A stretch of DNA of 37,295 nt from Zancudomyces culisetae. Lineage: Eukaryota; Kickxellomycota; Harpellomycetes; Harpellales; Legeriomycetaceae. The stretch lies in contig LSSK01001297.1 in NCBI GenBank assembly GCA_001969505.1, forward strand, positions 1 to 37,295. Direction: 5' to 3'. Both the position numbers and the translations under genes were made by a program. Below, one piece after another: positions 19,990 through 29,997 of the stretch. Numbering within the stretch: the first letter of the stretch is position 1; the number at the start of each line of letters is the position of its first letter. The notes beneath the pieces were generated by a model, which was not told the DNA's origin, searched no databases, and saw only the letters and a program-made list of their open reading frames with translations.

Positions 19990-22220
19990 CTCCACTGTCT
20001 TTAATTTTTTGTCTTGCTGTATACGAGTAGTTTGTACATTTAATGTGAAATACGTTTGTTCTGTTTTTTTTTTACACTCTTCTGATAAAGAATTCTGGTG
20101 ATTTATCTGACCTGAAATAAAAACTATGATACAAGTAGCATGTCTGTATGAGTAGCAACCATCAGCTATTATAGCTGTGAATACTGCGTACTAGTATCCC
20201 CCGATAAACGTTGATATATATTTTAGAAGCATTCTTTAGACTATCGCAGTTTCAAACTACCTGCATATGTTGCGCTGAACGAACCTTTATTCCCATTACC
20301 CCTAAGACGTGATATACTCTGAACCAAAGGTTGAATTAACAAAGTTATAACTGAGAGGTAGCCTGTGTATTTTTGTTAAGGTATGGCATTTTTTTTTATT
20401 TGGTAATATTCTTTTTAAAGGAGTGCTGGGGATTAATATACTAAAGTAATGAACATGTATACATTAAGATCTCGAGCGCTGTCCACATTCTGGGGTTTAC
20501 CAAAGGACTATTTGTGCTATGTGTGATAATTTCAAGTTATGTGTGCCCAATCTTGAAGTAGTAGGCGCTTTTTTCATCTTTTAACTCTCTGTATTGCATT
20601 TACTTCTTTCCGATGGCCAACAACGCTTTTCTTTTTTTGAAAAATAAAAAATAGGAACTATGCAACTTTTTGACATCATAGAATCAGCATAAATGTGCAA
20701 TTTGTAGTGCTTAAATTTGGAATATGTAAATGGACCCTACAAACACTGTGAGTTTTGAATTTATGTAAATGCGTGAGTAGCCTTTATATATATACATATT
20801 TCGCGCTTGCATAAAAGCCTCGCTATTTCCACTTTCAAATAAAGGTCGGGTGCGGAAAATATTAAGCTTTGTAAAGACTTATTTACTTGATGTTCTATGC
20901 TAATATTTTATACTTCTTATTATTTAGTTTCCGGGTTGTAAACATAACAATATATAAGATATAGAAATACCGATAGTATACTCGAGGCCTTACTAAGGAT
21001 ATGAATTGTGAACATCGGGCAATATTAACGCGATGCAATAAATCTGAAATTTTGAGCTGAAAATTCTAGAACTGAATTAATTTATAGGATCAAAAGCACA
21101 CAGGTAACATTAAAAATAACCAAATATTTAAAATGTTCTGGAGCTGTTTAAATGTTGGTTGACAGTTGTACAAATTTTTCGACAAGGGACTATTTGCGGA
21201 TACTATGGAAGAAGGGGAGGTGAGATAGCTTAAAAGCTGGACAAAAACTATATGTATATCCAAAATTATTACTGTGCTCTAGAAGTAGCATGCTAAGGTT
21301 GAGAATCGTGGAATACAGGTTTATATGTGTGGGAGAGTGGGGTGGATGAAGCGGTTATACCTTATCAAGTATTTAAACGGGTCTAGATGGTGATGCTCAG
21401 TCCAATGTAGAGACAATATCAAAGGGCATGAGTTTTTTGGGGCTCCTGTTGGGATCTACTTGGTACTGAGACATACTTTTTCGAAGTATGAAGGTTTGTT
21501 TGGCGTTGATTTTTTTTTAAAAAAAAAGAATCCTCTCTCCCTCTTCGAGTAAATAGGCACTACAACCTTTTGAGCGTGTTTAATGATTAACGACATAAAA
21601 TCCCCCACTATACAAAAAAATAATAATAAAATATTCCGTGTTTGTCGCGGGTGCTTATTAGAAAGTTGAAAAGACGTGACATTTTAGAGTAATACCTTGA
21701 TAAAGACTTAGTATAGGAGTATACCATAACACAAATCACTTTGTACAGCATCTCTTTTAATTCTCTTTTCATTTACGTTGTAAGTTTAAGTATTAAATAA
21801 CTAATATATCTAATTGCGGATACTCAATACTTTTAGAGAAAAAAGAAGGATAAACCACCAGAGTTGATACGAAAAACGATATTAGACTCAAAAAAATACA
21901 CACTTTGGTTCTATACTACATTGCTTGCAAGAAAAGACACTTAAGGAGTAGGTATACGCAGACACGGATTATCTGTTCAAATATTTATATTGGTACAATT
22001 GTGGCCTGCAGTGGTGATACTTCAATCTGGACAAAATATCCTCGAAAATAGCTGGAATAGAATATGCAAAACTTTTATTCTACTAGTTTTCAGCAGAAGA
22101 TAGCCAGGAAAGACAACACATATCAACACGGTGTTATATTATTATTTTAGGTTCTGAGTTTTGAGTAGCCGGTATTAACTCGTTTTACTTTTCAGGCTAA
22201 TTATCTCAAAAGAAACACAG

Positions 22221-22271
22221 ATGAATGTTGAATATTCAAAAAAAAAAGACAGAAACAAGCACAAAAAGTAA
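22221..22271 (+). promoter_or_regulatory. Possible uORF in the OPT 5' leader
   Basis: ATG at 22221 opens a 16-codon frame ending in TAA at 22269-22271, 74 bp before the OPT start. If the transcript starts upstream of it, it could reduce translation of the transporter. The transcription start is unknown. Confidence 0.25.
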
Positions 22272-22316
22272 AAGTAAAAAGTAAAAGCAAAAGAGAAGGA
22301 GAAGGAGAAAGCGAAA
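22263..22316 (+). repeat. Purine-rich AAAAGT/GAAGGA repeat in the OPT leader
   Basis: Tandem units of about six bases (GTAAAA, GCAAAA, then GAGAAG) lie 30-80 bp upstream of the OPT start codon. The units are the reverse complement of the TTTTAC/TTTTGC hexamers in FIG4 intron 1. Confidence 0.6.
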
Positions 22317-22345
22317 CGAATACACGACACATACTTAAGAAATAG

Positions 22346-24637
22346 ATGGAATCAAAAGAAAGAAAAAAGTCCCTGAGAAGCCAGGAAGAAGCCCCATACA
22401 ATTCAGAGTATACATATAACGTATATGGAGAAAATAGTCCTGTGGACATTGTCGCATCTACTGTGGTCATAAGCGATAACCAGAACCAATCTTGCTTTAC
22501 AGCAAGGTTTTGGATATTGGGAACGTTGCTTACAATTCTGAGCTCAGGAATCTCGCAGTACTTGTACTTTCAAAACTATAATCTGAACTCGTTGCTATTG
22601 TTATCTCAATTATACACGTATATTGGTGGTGTTGTCCTTGGAAAGATTCTCCCAAAGAGAAAGTTTAAACTATTTGGATCAAGCTTTACGCTGAACCCAG
22701 AAGAATTTAACTACAAGGAGCATATGCTAATAACAGTATGCGTGACTGTTGGAGGAGGGTGTGCAGAAGCTATCAACGTTTTAGCTATAAATAACCTACT
22801 TGGTGATAAGCTTACAAACCAGGGAAGTATTGACAACCAAAACACAATGACAAGCTATCTATTTGGAATTGTTCTTCTTGTGTCCTCCCAGTGCTTAGGA
22901 ATAGGAATGGCAGGATATGTGAAAAGAGTTCTAGTCGAACCTTCGGCCATGGTGTGGCCCTTTACTCTTGTTCAGGTATCGTTATACAACCTTCTTCACA
23001 AACGGACCAACACAAGCTACGAATATATACAGAGAAGGGTTTTCATAATTCTGGGAATATTTATATTCCTATACCAACTCTTACCCGGTTACTTTTTTCC
23101 TATTCTTTCTTCGGTTGCAGTTTTGTGCCTTTTAAACCCTCAAAGTTTGGTAATGAGTAATTTGAGCTCAGGATTCCATGGGTTAGGTATTTTAAACTGC
23201 TCATTCGACTGGAATGTTATAGGACGATTTGGTCCCCTTTATACCCCATTTTGGGCACAAATGAATTTCTATCTCGGATCAATACTAATGTTATGGGTAA
23301 TCATGCCAATATCCTATTATGGACTGAACTTGTGGAATGCAACACGTTTTCCCATTACTGCAACATCTATATACGATCAACATGGAGTTCCAGTTGAGCT
23401 AAGCGAGCTTATAAACATAACAAACAAGTTTTTAGGGTCAAAGAATATGAATAGTAGTTTAGTGCAGGAGTCCAGCAAATACATTTCAACTTATGCAGCT
23501 CTATCCACAGGTTTTGCCTTTGCATCGGCAGCATCAACGATAATGCACGTTTGGCTGTACTACAGGCGATCTATAAAAGTATATACAAGCACAGCGAGTA
23601 TTACCAATAATGACATACATGTAAAGCTTATGAAAACGTACAAGGAAGTACCTGGGTCTGTTTTTTTAATTATATTTTTAGCTTGTGTAGCAGCACTGGC
23701 ATTCATTGGAAGAGTAGGGTATATTGCACTGCCAATATGGGGTACAATTTTTGCCTCATTAGTTGGAGCTGCCATGGCATTACCAATTGGTGTGATACAG
23801 GCTATATCAAACATTCAAATAAACGTAGATTCGACCTGTAGGCTACTTCACGGCCTATTCATAACACCAACATCGTCACTTTCGAACGGATTTTTCAAGA
23901 TAATAAGCTCGAGCTCTATTTTTCAATGTTTATCACTAATATCCAACTTTAAGCTGGGGCTGTACTTGAAGGTTCCATATATGAAAATACTATTTTGTCA
24001 GGTTTATGGTACGATTCTTGGGTGTTTAACAAATTTCATAGTATTTAGGCTGTTTATCAGTCATAAAAGAAACGAACTTATTTCTTCACTTGGAATGCAC
24101 AACCATCTTCAGGAAACCAAGCTTGAATACGCAATAGCGCTGCCTAACGTAAACTACTCGCTAGAGATGCCTAGTAAATTTCTGAAAGACTCTTTAGTAT
24201 GGGGGGTTTTGGGTCCCCGTGCTCTGTTTTACCAAAATGGACCATATAAATATCTACTGCTTTTCTTGCTACTTGGGCTTGTCTTGCCCATTCCATTTTA
24301 CTATCTATATAAAAAATACCCTAAACAAAGATGGCACTTAGTAAATGTACCGATATTCACTCTAGGTACATTTACTACCATGAACTTTCCCAAAAACTAC
24401 TTGACGTGCAGCTTTGCACTGGCATTCGTATTCCAGTACTATTTGTACCGATATCATCATCAGAAATGGAGTAGATATAACTATCTGGTTTCAGCAGCAC
24501 TAGACTTGGGTACCCAGCTTTCTGGTATTGTTGCATATGTACTCATATCGCTGGGCATAACACAGTTGCTATTTTCAACTTGGTGGAAAGGCAAATCTTC
24601 GAATTTTGAACATTGCTATGTTCAGAGTACAATTTAA
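22346..24637 (+). CDS. OPT-family oligopeptide transporter
   Basis: An intronless gene for 763 residues. OPT proteins are proton-coupled transporters of small peptides, glutathione and metal chelates at the plasma membrane or vacuole. The start is firm because an in-frame TAG directly precedes the ATG. Family landmarks appear in order: NPEEFNYKEH leading into the first conserved helices, the IGMAGYVKRVLVEP..MVWP segment, LLPGYFFPILS, the hallmark GILNCSFDWNVIG with TPFWAQMNFYLGS, WNATRFPITATSIYD, WGVLGPRALF, and a C-terminal YNYLVSAALDLGTQL. Many hydrophobic segments, on the order of 14-16, fill the rest. The usual NYPTW motif near the C terminus is not recognisable; the matching place reads MNFPKNYLT, which may affect substrate choice. 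Substrate cannot be told from sequence. The leader carries a purine repeat and a possible uORF. Confidence 0.92.
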   Translation: MESKERKKSLRSQEEAPYNSEYTYNVYGENSPVDIVASTVVISDNQNQSCFTARFWILGTLLTILSSGISQYLYFQNYNLNSLLLLSQLYTYIGGVVLGKILPKRKFKLFGSSFTLNPEEFNYKEHMLITVCVTVGGGCAEAINVLAINNLLGDKLTNQGSIDNQNTMTSYLFGIVLLVSSQCLGIGMAGYVKRVLVEPSAMVWPFTLVQVSLYNLLHKRTNTSYEYIQRRVFIILGIFIFLYQLLPGYFFPILSSVAVLCLLNPQSLVMSNLSSGFHGLGILNCSFDWNVIGRFGPLYTPFWAQMNFYLGSILMLWVIMPISYYGLNLWNATRFPITATSIYDQHGVPVELSELINITNKFLGSKNMNSSLVQESSKYISTYAALSTGFAFASAASTIMHVWLYYRRSIKVYTSTASITNNDIHVKLMKTYKEVPGSVFLIIFLACVAALAFIGRVGYIALPIWGTIFASLVGAAMALPIGVIQAISNIQINVDSTCRLLHGLFITPTSSLSNGFFKIISSSSIFQCLSLISNFKLGLYLKVPYMKILFCQVYGTILGCLTNFIVFRLFISHKRNELISSLGMHNHLQETKLEYAIALPNVNYSLEMPSKFLKDSLVWGVLGPRALFYQNGPYKYLLLFLLLGLVLPIPFYYLYKKYPKQRWHLVNVPIFTLGTFTTMNFPKNYLTCSFALAFVFQYYLYRYHHQKWSRYNYLVSAALDLGTQLSGIVAYVLISLGITQLLFSTWWKGKSSNFEHCYVQSTI

Positions 24638-24680
24638 GCATCGTGTACTGTTAATATCTTTTTTTGTAGCTAATATAATT

Positions 24681-24711
24681 TCTATTATCACTATTACTAT
24701 TATTATTATCA
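24681..24711 (+). repeat. Imperfect ATT/ACT trinucleotide repeat
   Basis: About ten ATT- or ACT-like triplets directly downstream of the OPT stop codon, in the presumed 3' untranslated region. Confidence 0.6.
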
Positions 24712-25279
24712 CTTTTGTATGCATATTTGTATTAACTATAAATCAGTGCATTTGGTTGGCCTCTCTCTATTTTTCTAAATAAAACCCAAAAATTAACACA
24801 CTGATAACTATAGAGCCATCAGACTCTCTTGCTATAGTACTGTACTTTTAAGTGTCACCAACCTAGATACTTTTTCACTTTTGCAGTGGTCCCTACCTTT
24901 TTTATATATACAAAATAGCTATTTAAATACAAGAGTATTCTGCAAGCTTATTTTTTAACAGTAATCCCCATTTATGATGCTGTAAAAGACAGCTGTGGGG
25001 AAGGAGAGGAATATTAATGACGGGAACTCTGCTGTTTTTGTATTTTTGCGAGTTGTGTAGCTCTTTTACCATGCCAAAGCTCTATAATTTGGGCGAATTA
25101 ACTGCCAATTAATTTGGTTTTTGTTGGACCTATTAATTTCAAAAGCAGTTTCGCATTTCACGAACTTTAAACGATTTTCTAAATCTGAGTTGTCAAAAAG
25201 AAAACAGAACTGGCATTTAACTTTCTTTTCCGGTAGCTCGGTTTAAATCACTTATTATAGATACAAAGACAAGTCTAAA

Positions 25280-25297
25280 ATGAAGAGTGGGTCCTGA
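25280..25297 (+). promoter_or_regulatory. Possible five-codon uORF before FIG4
   Basis: ATG-AAG-AGT-GGG-TCC-TGA ends 11 bp before the FIG4 start and is in a different frame. If it is transcribed, scanning ribosomes would meet it first, so it may lower FIG4 translation. Confidence 0.3.
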
Positions 25298-25308
25298 GAA
25301 TAAGAAAA

Positions 25309-28300
25309 ATGAATATACAAAAGCAAATTTGTGGAGAAAACTCCCTTGGAATGACAATTGTCGATGTCGACGAAATTAACATGTATAGGACAAAAGAGGT
25401 AAAAGAGCCTACCATTTTTCAATTTTGGCATTTTATTTTTTCTCTTATTTTCCCGGGATTGAGGCTTTCATTTTTTTGAGAATGAAAGGAAATGTCAGAC
25501 GTAACTTTGTAATCCCAAAGATTGTGATCGCTGATTTTTTGCTTTTACTTTTGCTTTTGCTTTTGCTTTTGCTTTTGCTTTTACTTCTGCTTCTGCTTTT
25601 TTTATTACAACAAAAACTCTAGTTAAAAGAGAGAGTAAATATTATAGAAGTTGTACCTTGTTGGAACCAATTTAAACAGTGATACCTACAGAATTCTTAA
25701 ATTCGAGATTGAACACGAAACATTTTCGGTTCCTGTCATTGTAGACGATGGTGTCATTTATACAAAGACAGAGATAGACAGTGTTATACACGATATAAAG
25801 ACAGTAAATGAAAAGTTTGGCGGTGTCGAGCTGATAGAAAGCCAAGTCTGTGCAATAGTAGGTAAATACAGCACACCTTTATTTTCTTGACTATACACCT
25901 CCTGTGTTATGAAAACCATCGTGATATATCCCAAAATTTTCTCAGAAAGTGAGAGGATAGCACCAAGGAGATTCCACGACGTATAAAATATATCACAGCG
26001 AATAGCTCCAACTACATTTATAGTTAATAACAAAAATTTTAAACCCTATAGGATTTGTTAAGTTTACAAAGGGGTACTACATTTCCATCATAACAAAGTG
26101 TCGAAAAATCGCAGTTCTTGGTGGACATTATATATACCACGCTGACGAGGCGAAACTTGTACCGCTATTTACAAGCACCGAAAAAAGCCCAATAGAAGAG
26201 AGGTACTATTTATAACTATTCTGAAGTGACTCTACTATATTAAGCCTTTTTTTTTCTTAGCCCTCGGGCAAAGCCGATGTACTAAGAACCTAATTTGTAT
26301 TATTTTATAACATGTTTTAAATAGAAACATAGCGACATTTCAAAGTGTTGATTTGTCAAGAAATTTCTATTTCAGCTATACTTATGATTTAAGTAGTTCA
26401 CTACAAACCAACCTTACTGCAGCTGAATGCAACGCCTGTTCCAAAACACATGGCAAGTCTGTCTTGGGAAATTTTAAAACCATGTTTGTATGGAACTATC
26501 AGATGATAACTAATGGGAGATTGAAGCTTGGTGTAGGAGCTGGATGGATCATGCCGTTGATTCATGGTTATGCCGTACAATCAAAGCTGGGAATGATTGG
26601 GAAGGATATCTACATTACGTTGATAGCTCGACGCTCCAGAGTATTCGCTGGTGTGAGGTTTTTGAAACGCGGTGTTAATGCGAAAGGATACGTAGCGAAT
26701 GATGTGGAGACTGAACAGATAGTTCATACTATGGAGTTTACATCGTTTGATATGCCAAACTCAAATCCCAACTCCAACCCGCACTACTCTTCGTATGTTC
26801 AACACAGAGGATCTATTCCATTGTTTTGGTCTCAAGACACATCTGCAATGAAACCCAAGCCGCCCATTGAACTAAATATTTCTGATCCATACTTTCGCAC
26901 TGCAGGCTTGCACTTTCAACAACTGTTTAAGCGCTATGGGACTCCTATAATTGCGTTGAATCTAATAAAGGTAGTTAGTGCCACATATTGAGGATAATTA
27001 AACCTTTTTTTTTTTGCCGATGAAGCGTATTATGAAGAAATGGTGTGGATTTTTTTTTACATGTTTATGTTTCCGTTTTAGATTAGGGAAACGACAAAGA
27101 GAGAGTCTATGCTCGGGGACGAATTTTTTGAATGTATTAAATACCTAAATCTTGGGTTGCCAGACAACAAAAAAATACTGTACATAAGCTGGGACATGTC
27201 TAGAGCGAAGAGAAATAGAGAGGATGACGTCTTGGCAATACTGGAAGAGATAGGAGAGGAAGCTATCTCTCTTACCGGGTTTTTCCACAATGGGCCTGAA
27301 CCCTATATAAACTATCTCAAGCGAAAAGACGAAGCAGAATTTAGAACAAGAAGGGAGTCCGCTGAATATAGCCGCACTCCCAATGTGATAATGGCATACA
27401 GAAAGAATCGACGGCTGCAAAACGGTGTTTTAAGGTCTAATTGTATTGACTGTCTTGATAGAACCAATGCAGCTCAGTCAATAATAGGCAAGGTAGCGTT
27501 TGCACACCAGCTATACGAGCTAGGCGCGTTAGCTGAGCCATATTTACCATTTGATTCTGACGCGGCTGTGATTCTTGAAGAGATGTACCGTGACTTGGGT
27601 GACACAATCGCATTACAATATGGCGGGTCTCATCTAGTCAATACAGTTGAAACATATAGAAAAGTGAACAACTGGTCCAGCAGCTCGCGAGATTTTTTGG
27701 TAACACTAAAACGATATTACTCAAATTCGTTTGTGGATGCTGAAAGACAAGAGGGAATCAATTTATTTCTTGAAAAAACAGGAAAGCATCTAGAAAGCCA
27801 GCAAACTACGCCTGACCAAATTTTAGACTTAGATGCAGATGACCCCTTTCACTGTGGAGAATTGGTATTGCAAGACGATTCAAAAACGTAACTTACTTTC
27901 CTTACTTATTTTACATATATTTTGTATACGCATATGTTTAACTGATCTACATGATATCTTTACATTTATCCTAGTGCTAAAAGTGACATCTCCAGGTTTG
28001 ATGGGGTTGAAAGCATACATGTAGGTGGCTACGAACAAAAATATCCAAATGTCGACATTTGGAGCCAATGTTATAATCCACACTCATACACCTCTCTAGC
28101 CTCGATAAGCCCACCTAGATTTAGTTTTAATTCACACTATAGTCCTGCCTCAGGTGATGTAAATGCTAGCCCATTTTCTTCCAAATCCGGCGATGAAAAA
28201 AGACCTTCGAAGAGACAGAATTACATTCGTGGATTGATAAAGGCTGGCCCAAGTACATTGGTTCCTGAGGAGTTTAGCTCTAACTATTCCTTTGCCAGGC

Positions 28301-28914
28301 GCTTTGGTTTGGACACAAACCTCGATGTGGTACGTTTGGATTACCTAAAAACGAAGCATCCAATGGGGCTTACTAATATTCCTGAAGGTCGATCAGCAGA
28401 CCAGTCCTTCTACCCTGACATACCCCTTGCCAGTCTGACCGAATCAAAACGTCACGAGTTGGTTCGAGATGAACTGCTAGAGATATTTTCAAAAAACCAA
28501 CGCGGCTTGGACCCACATTTGGTTACTCATGGTCGGGCCTGTGATGACAACTCCGAATCCTCAACAATGTCTACGGATTGGACCTTGTTTGACATAGAAT
28601 CCGTCAAAAATACAGCATCTGTTTCCTTTGACAGGAGTGAGTTATTTAACGATCTTCCACACGTTCACATTCCCACTTTGAGCACTTTTGAGGCACTTGA
28701 GTACAAAGAATATGTAGCCCAATTCGAAAGCTTTGCTGAAAAAGCGTATTCACACAGTCAGTTGTTTAATATACCAAGAAAAGATGACCAAAGTGCTTCT
28801 ACTGGTGATGGAGGTTTGTATACCCAACTTAATACATCGCTGATTCAGGATATATGTGATATTGAGCGCGATTTTACGCCTTTCGAACCCCTAAACATAA
28901 CTAAGTGTACTTAA
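25309..28914 (+). CDS. FIG4: Polyphosphoinositide phosphatase Fig4 (Sac family)
   Basis: Fig4 forms a complex with Vac14 and the lipid kinase Fab1/PIKfyve on endosome and vacuole membranes and removes the 5-phosphate of PI(3,5)P2. Exons are 25309-25398, 25648-25861, 26052-26202, 26325-26970, 27082-27887 and 27996-28914, giving 941 residues. The whole Sac domain is intact: KLYLVGTN near the N terminus, FVKFTKGYYISI, FQSVDLSRNFYFSYTYDLS, LIARRSRVFAGVRFLKRG, then SYVQHRGSIPLFWSQD. The catalytic CX5R motif is RSNCIDCLDRTN with Cys488 and Arg494. YYSNSFVDAERQEGINLF follows. The region specific to Fig4 after the Sac domain is serine- and proline-rich with little recognisable similarity. Length is close to human (907) and yeast (879) Fig4. 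For the last intron the CAG acceptor at 27995 is chosen, because the TAG acceptor about 20 bp upstream leads to an early stop. Confidence 0.95.
25537..25602 (+). repeat. TTTTGC/TTTTAC hexanucleotide microsatellite in FIG4 intron 1
   Basis: About ten units of TTTTGC, with TTTTAC and TTCTGC variants, fill the 3' half of FIG4 intron 1 and end about 45 bp before its TAG acceptor. The tract is pyrimidine-rich and may act as an extended polypyrimidine region for splicing. Confidence 0.8.
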
Positions 28915-29997
28915 ATCCAGATGTATATTTACCGACCAGCTTGTTTTTGATTATGTCAATTTTTTTTTATGGGGGGGTAGGAGGAACATTTTAGTCCTTT
29001 GTTACACTTTATTGGTTTCTGTAAACAAAGAGCTGAACAATTGTAGTAGATGCATGTCAATTTAGCTTTTATCTATTTCTTTTTTTTTTATTGTTTGTAG
29101 GGCGATTTATGCGGGTTATTTGGTGTTTAATTGGTACCTGCAGATGTTGGTTACAATTATGAACTATCAACACACTTGGTTAAGCAGCACCTAGGTTATT
29201 GTGAGTTAGTTGCACAACTATTAACTACAAAAAACACATGCGTTTTCGAGTGAAAAAAAAAAGCGGGATATAAGTTTAATCTAGATATGCACCTTTAAAA
29301 CCACGACTTTAAAAGCAAGCCCAACTACTAGTGCAGCTCACCCTTTGAATGCTGACTTTGTAATATAACCAACAGTGCATTAAGAAAACATTAAAGCTCT
29401 TCGAATAACGCGACTTTTTTTTACAGATAAAATGGCCTTGAAGGGGTATTATTTATGTTGGTTTATTTATGGTGCGTGAATGGAAGCAAGACTTGCGTAG
29501 GGCAGGGTTATTCACTTATAAATATTTACTTTTGAATTTGTTTAATTTACAAACTAATTACAGCTTATAAATAATTTTTGTTCAAAGTTGTACTTTTGGG
29601 TATTTACACAGCAGATATTTAAACTATACATGATAAAAGAAAGGAAAACGAGGGGCTAGACAATTGGGTTTCTTGTTTTATAGAAGAGAACCTGCTTAGA
29701 TATAACATAGGCGCAGACACATTGGATAAAAACAGATTTTAAAGAGGTATAGTCCCTGAATAAATTAGTATATCATTACCAATATTATTGGGTTGGAACC
29801 GGAGAGAATAAATTGCTCAATATTTCACTTAAGCCCTTTCGAATCTCTCAGTCACTGCTGTATACACTGGGAAGACATTAGCACAACTGTTATCTCTAGC
29901 CTCTGGCTGGTACAAAGCTCTTTGCAACCTACTTTATAAAACTCAGCATAACACAAAGTAACGCAGTATAAGTAATAGATTTGGATACTCAATCACT
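28915..29997. other. 1.08-kb intergenic region before the ABCG gene
   Basis: AT-rich non-coding sequence between FIG4 and the ABCG gene, both on the plus strand. There is a T8 then G7 stretch near 28961-28978. No ORF, tRNA or obvious repeat is seen. Confidence 0.5.

Larger units (their letters stand above)
19990..22345. other. 2.36-kb ORF-poor intergenic region
   Basis: This is the longest gap in the window. Neither strand has a frame above about 60 residues until the shadow frames next to the OPT gene. It contains a T9A9 palindrome at 21510-21527 and a purine-rich hexamer tract just before the OPT gene. It should hold the RPN13 3' end and the OPT promoter. I recognise no tRNA, snRNA or transposon. 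A non-coding RNA gene cannot be excluded. Confidence 0.5.
24638..25308. other. Intergenic between OPT and FIG4
   Basis: AT-rich sequence between two genes on the same strand. It has an imperfect ATT trinucleotide repeat at about 24681-24711 just after the OPT stop, AATAAAA near 24778 that may serve OPT polyadenylation, and the FIG4 promoter with a short uORF. No coding region is visible. Confidence 0.5.
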
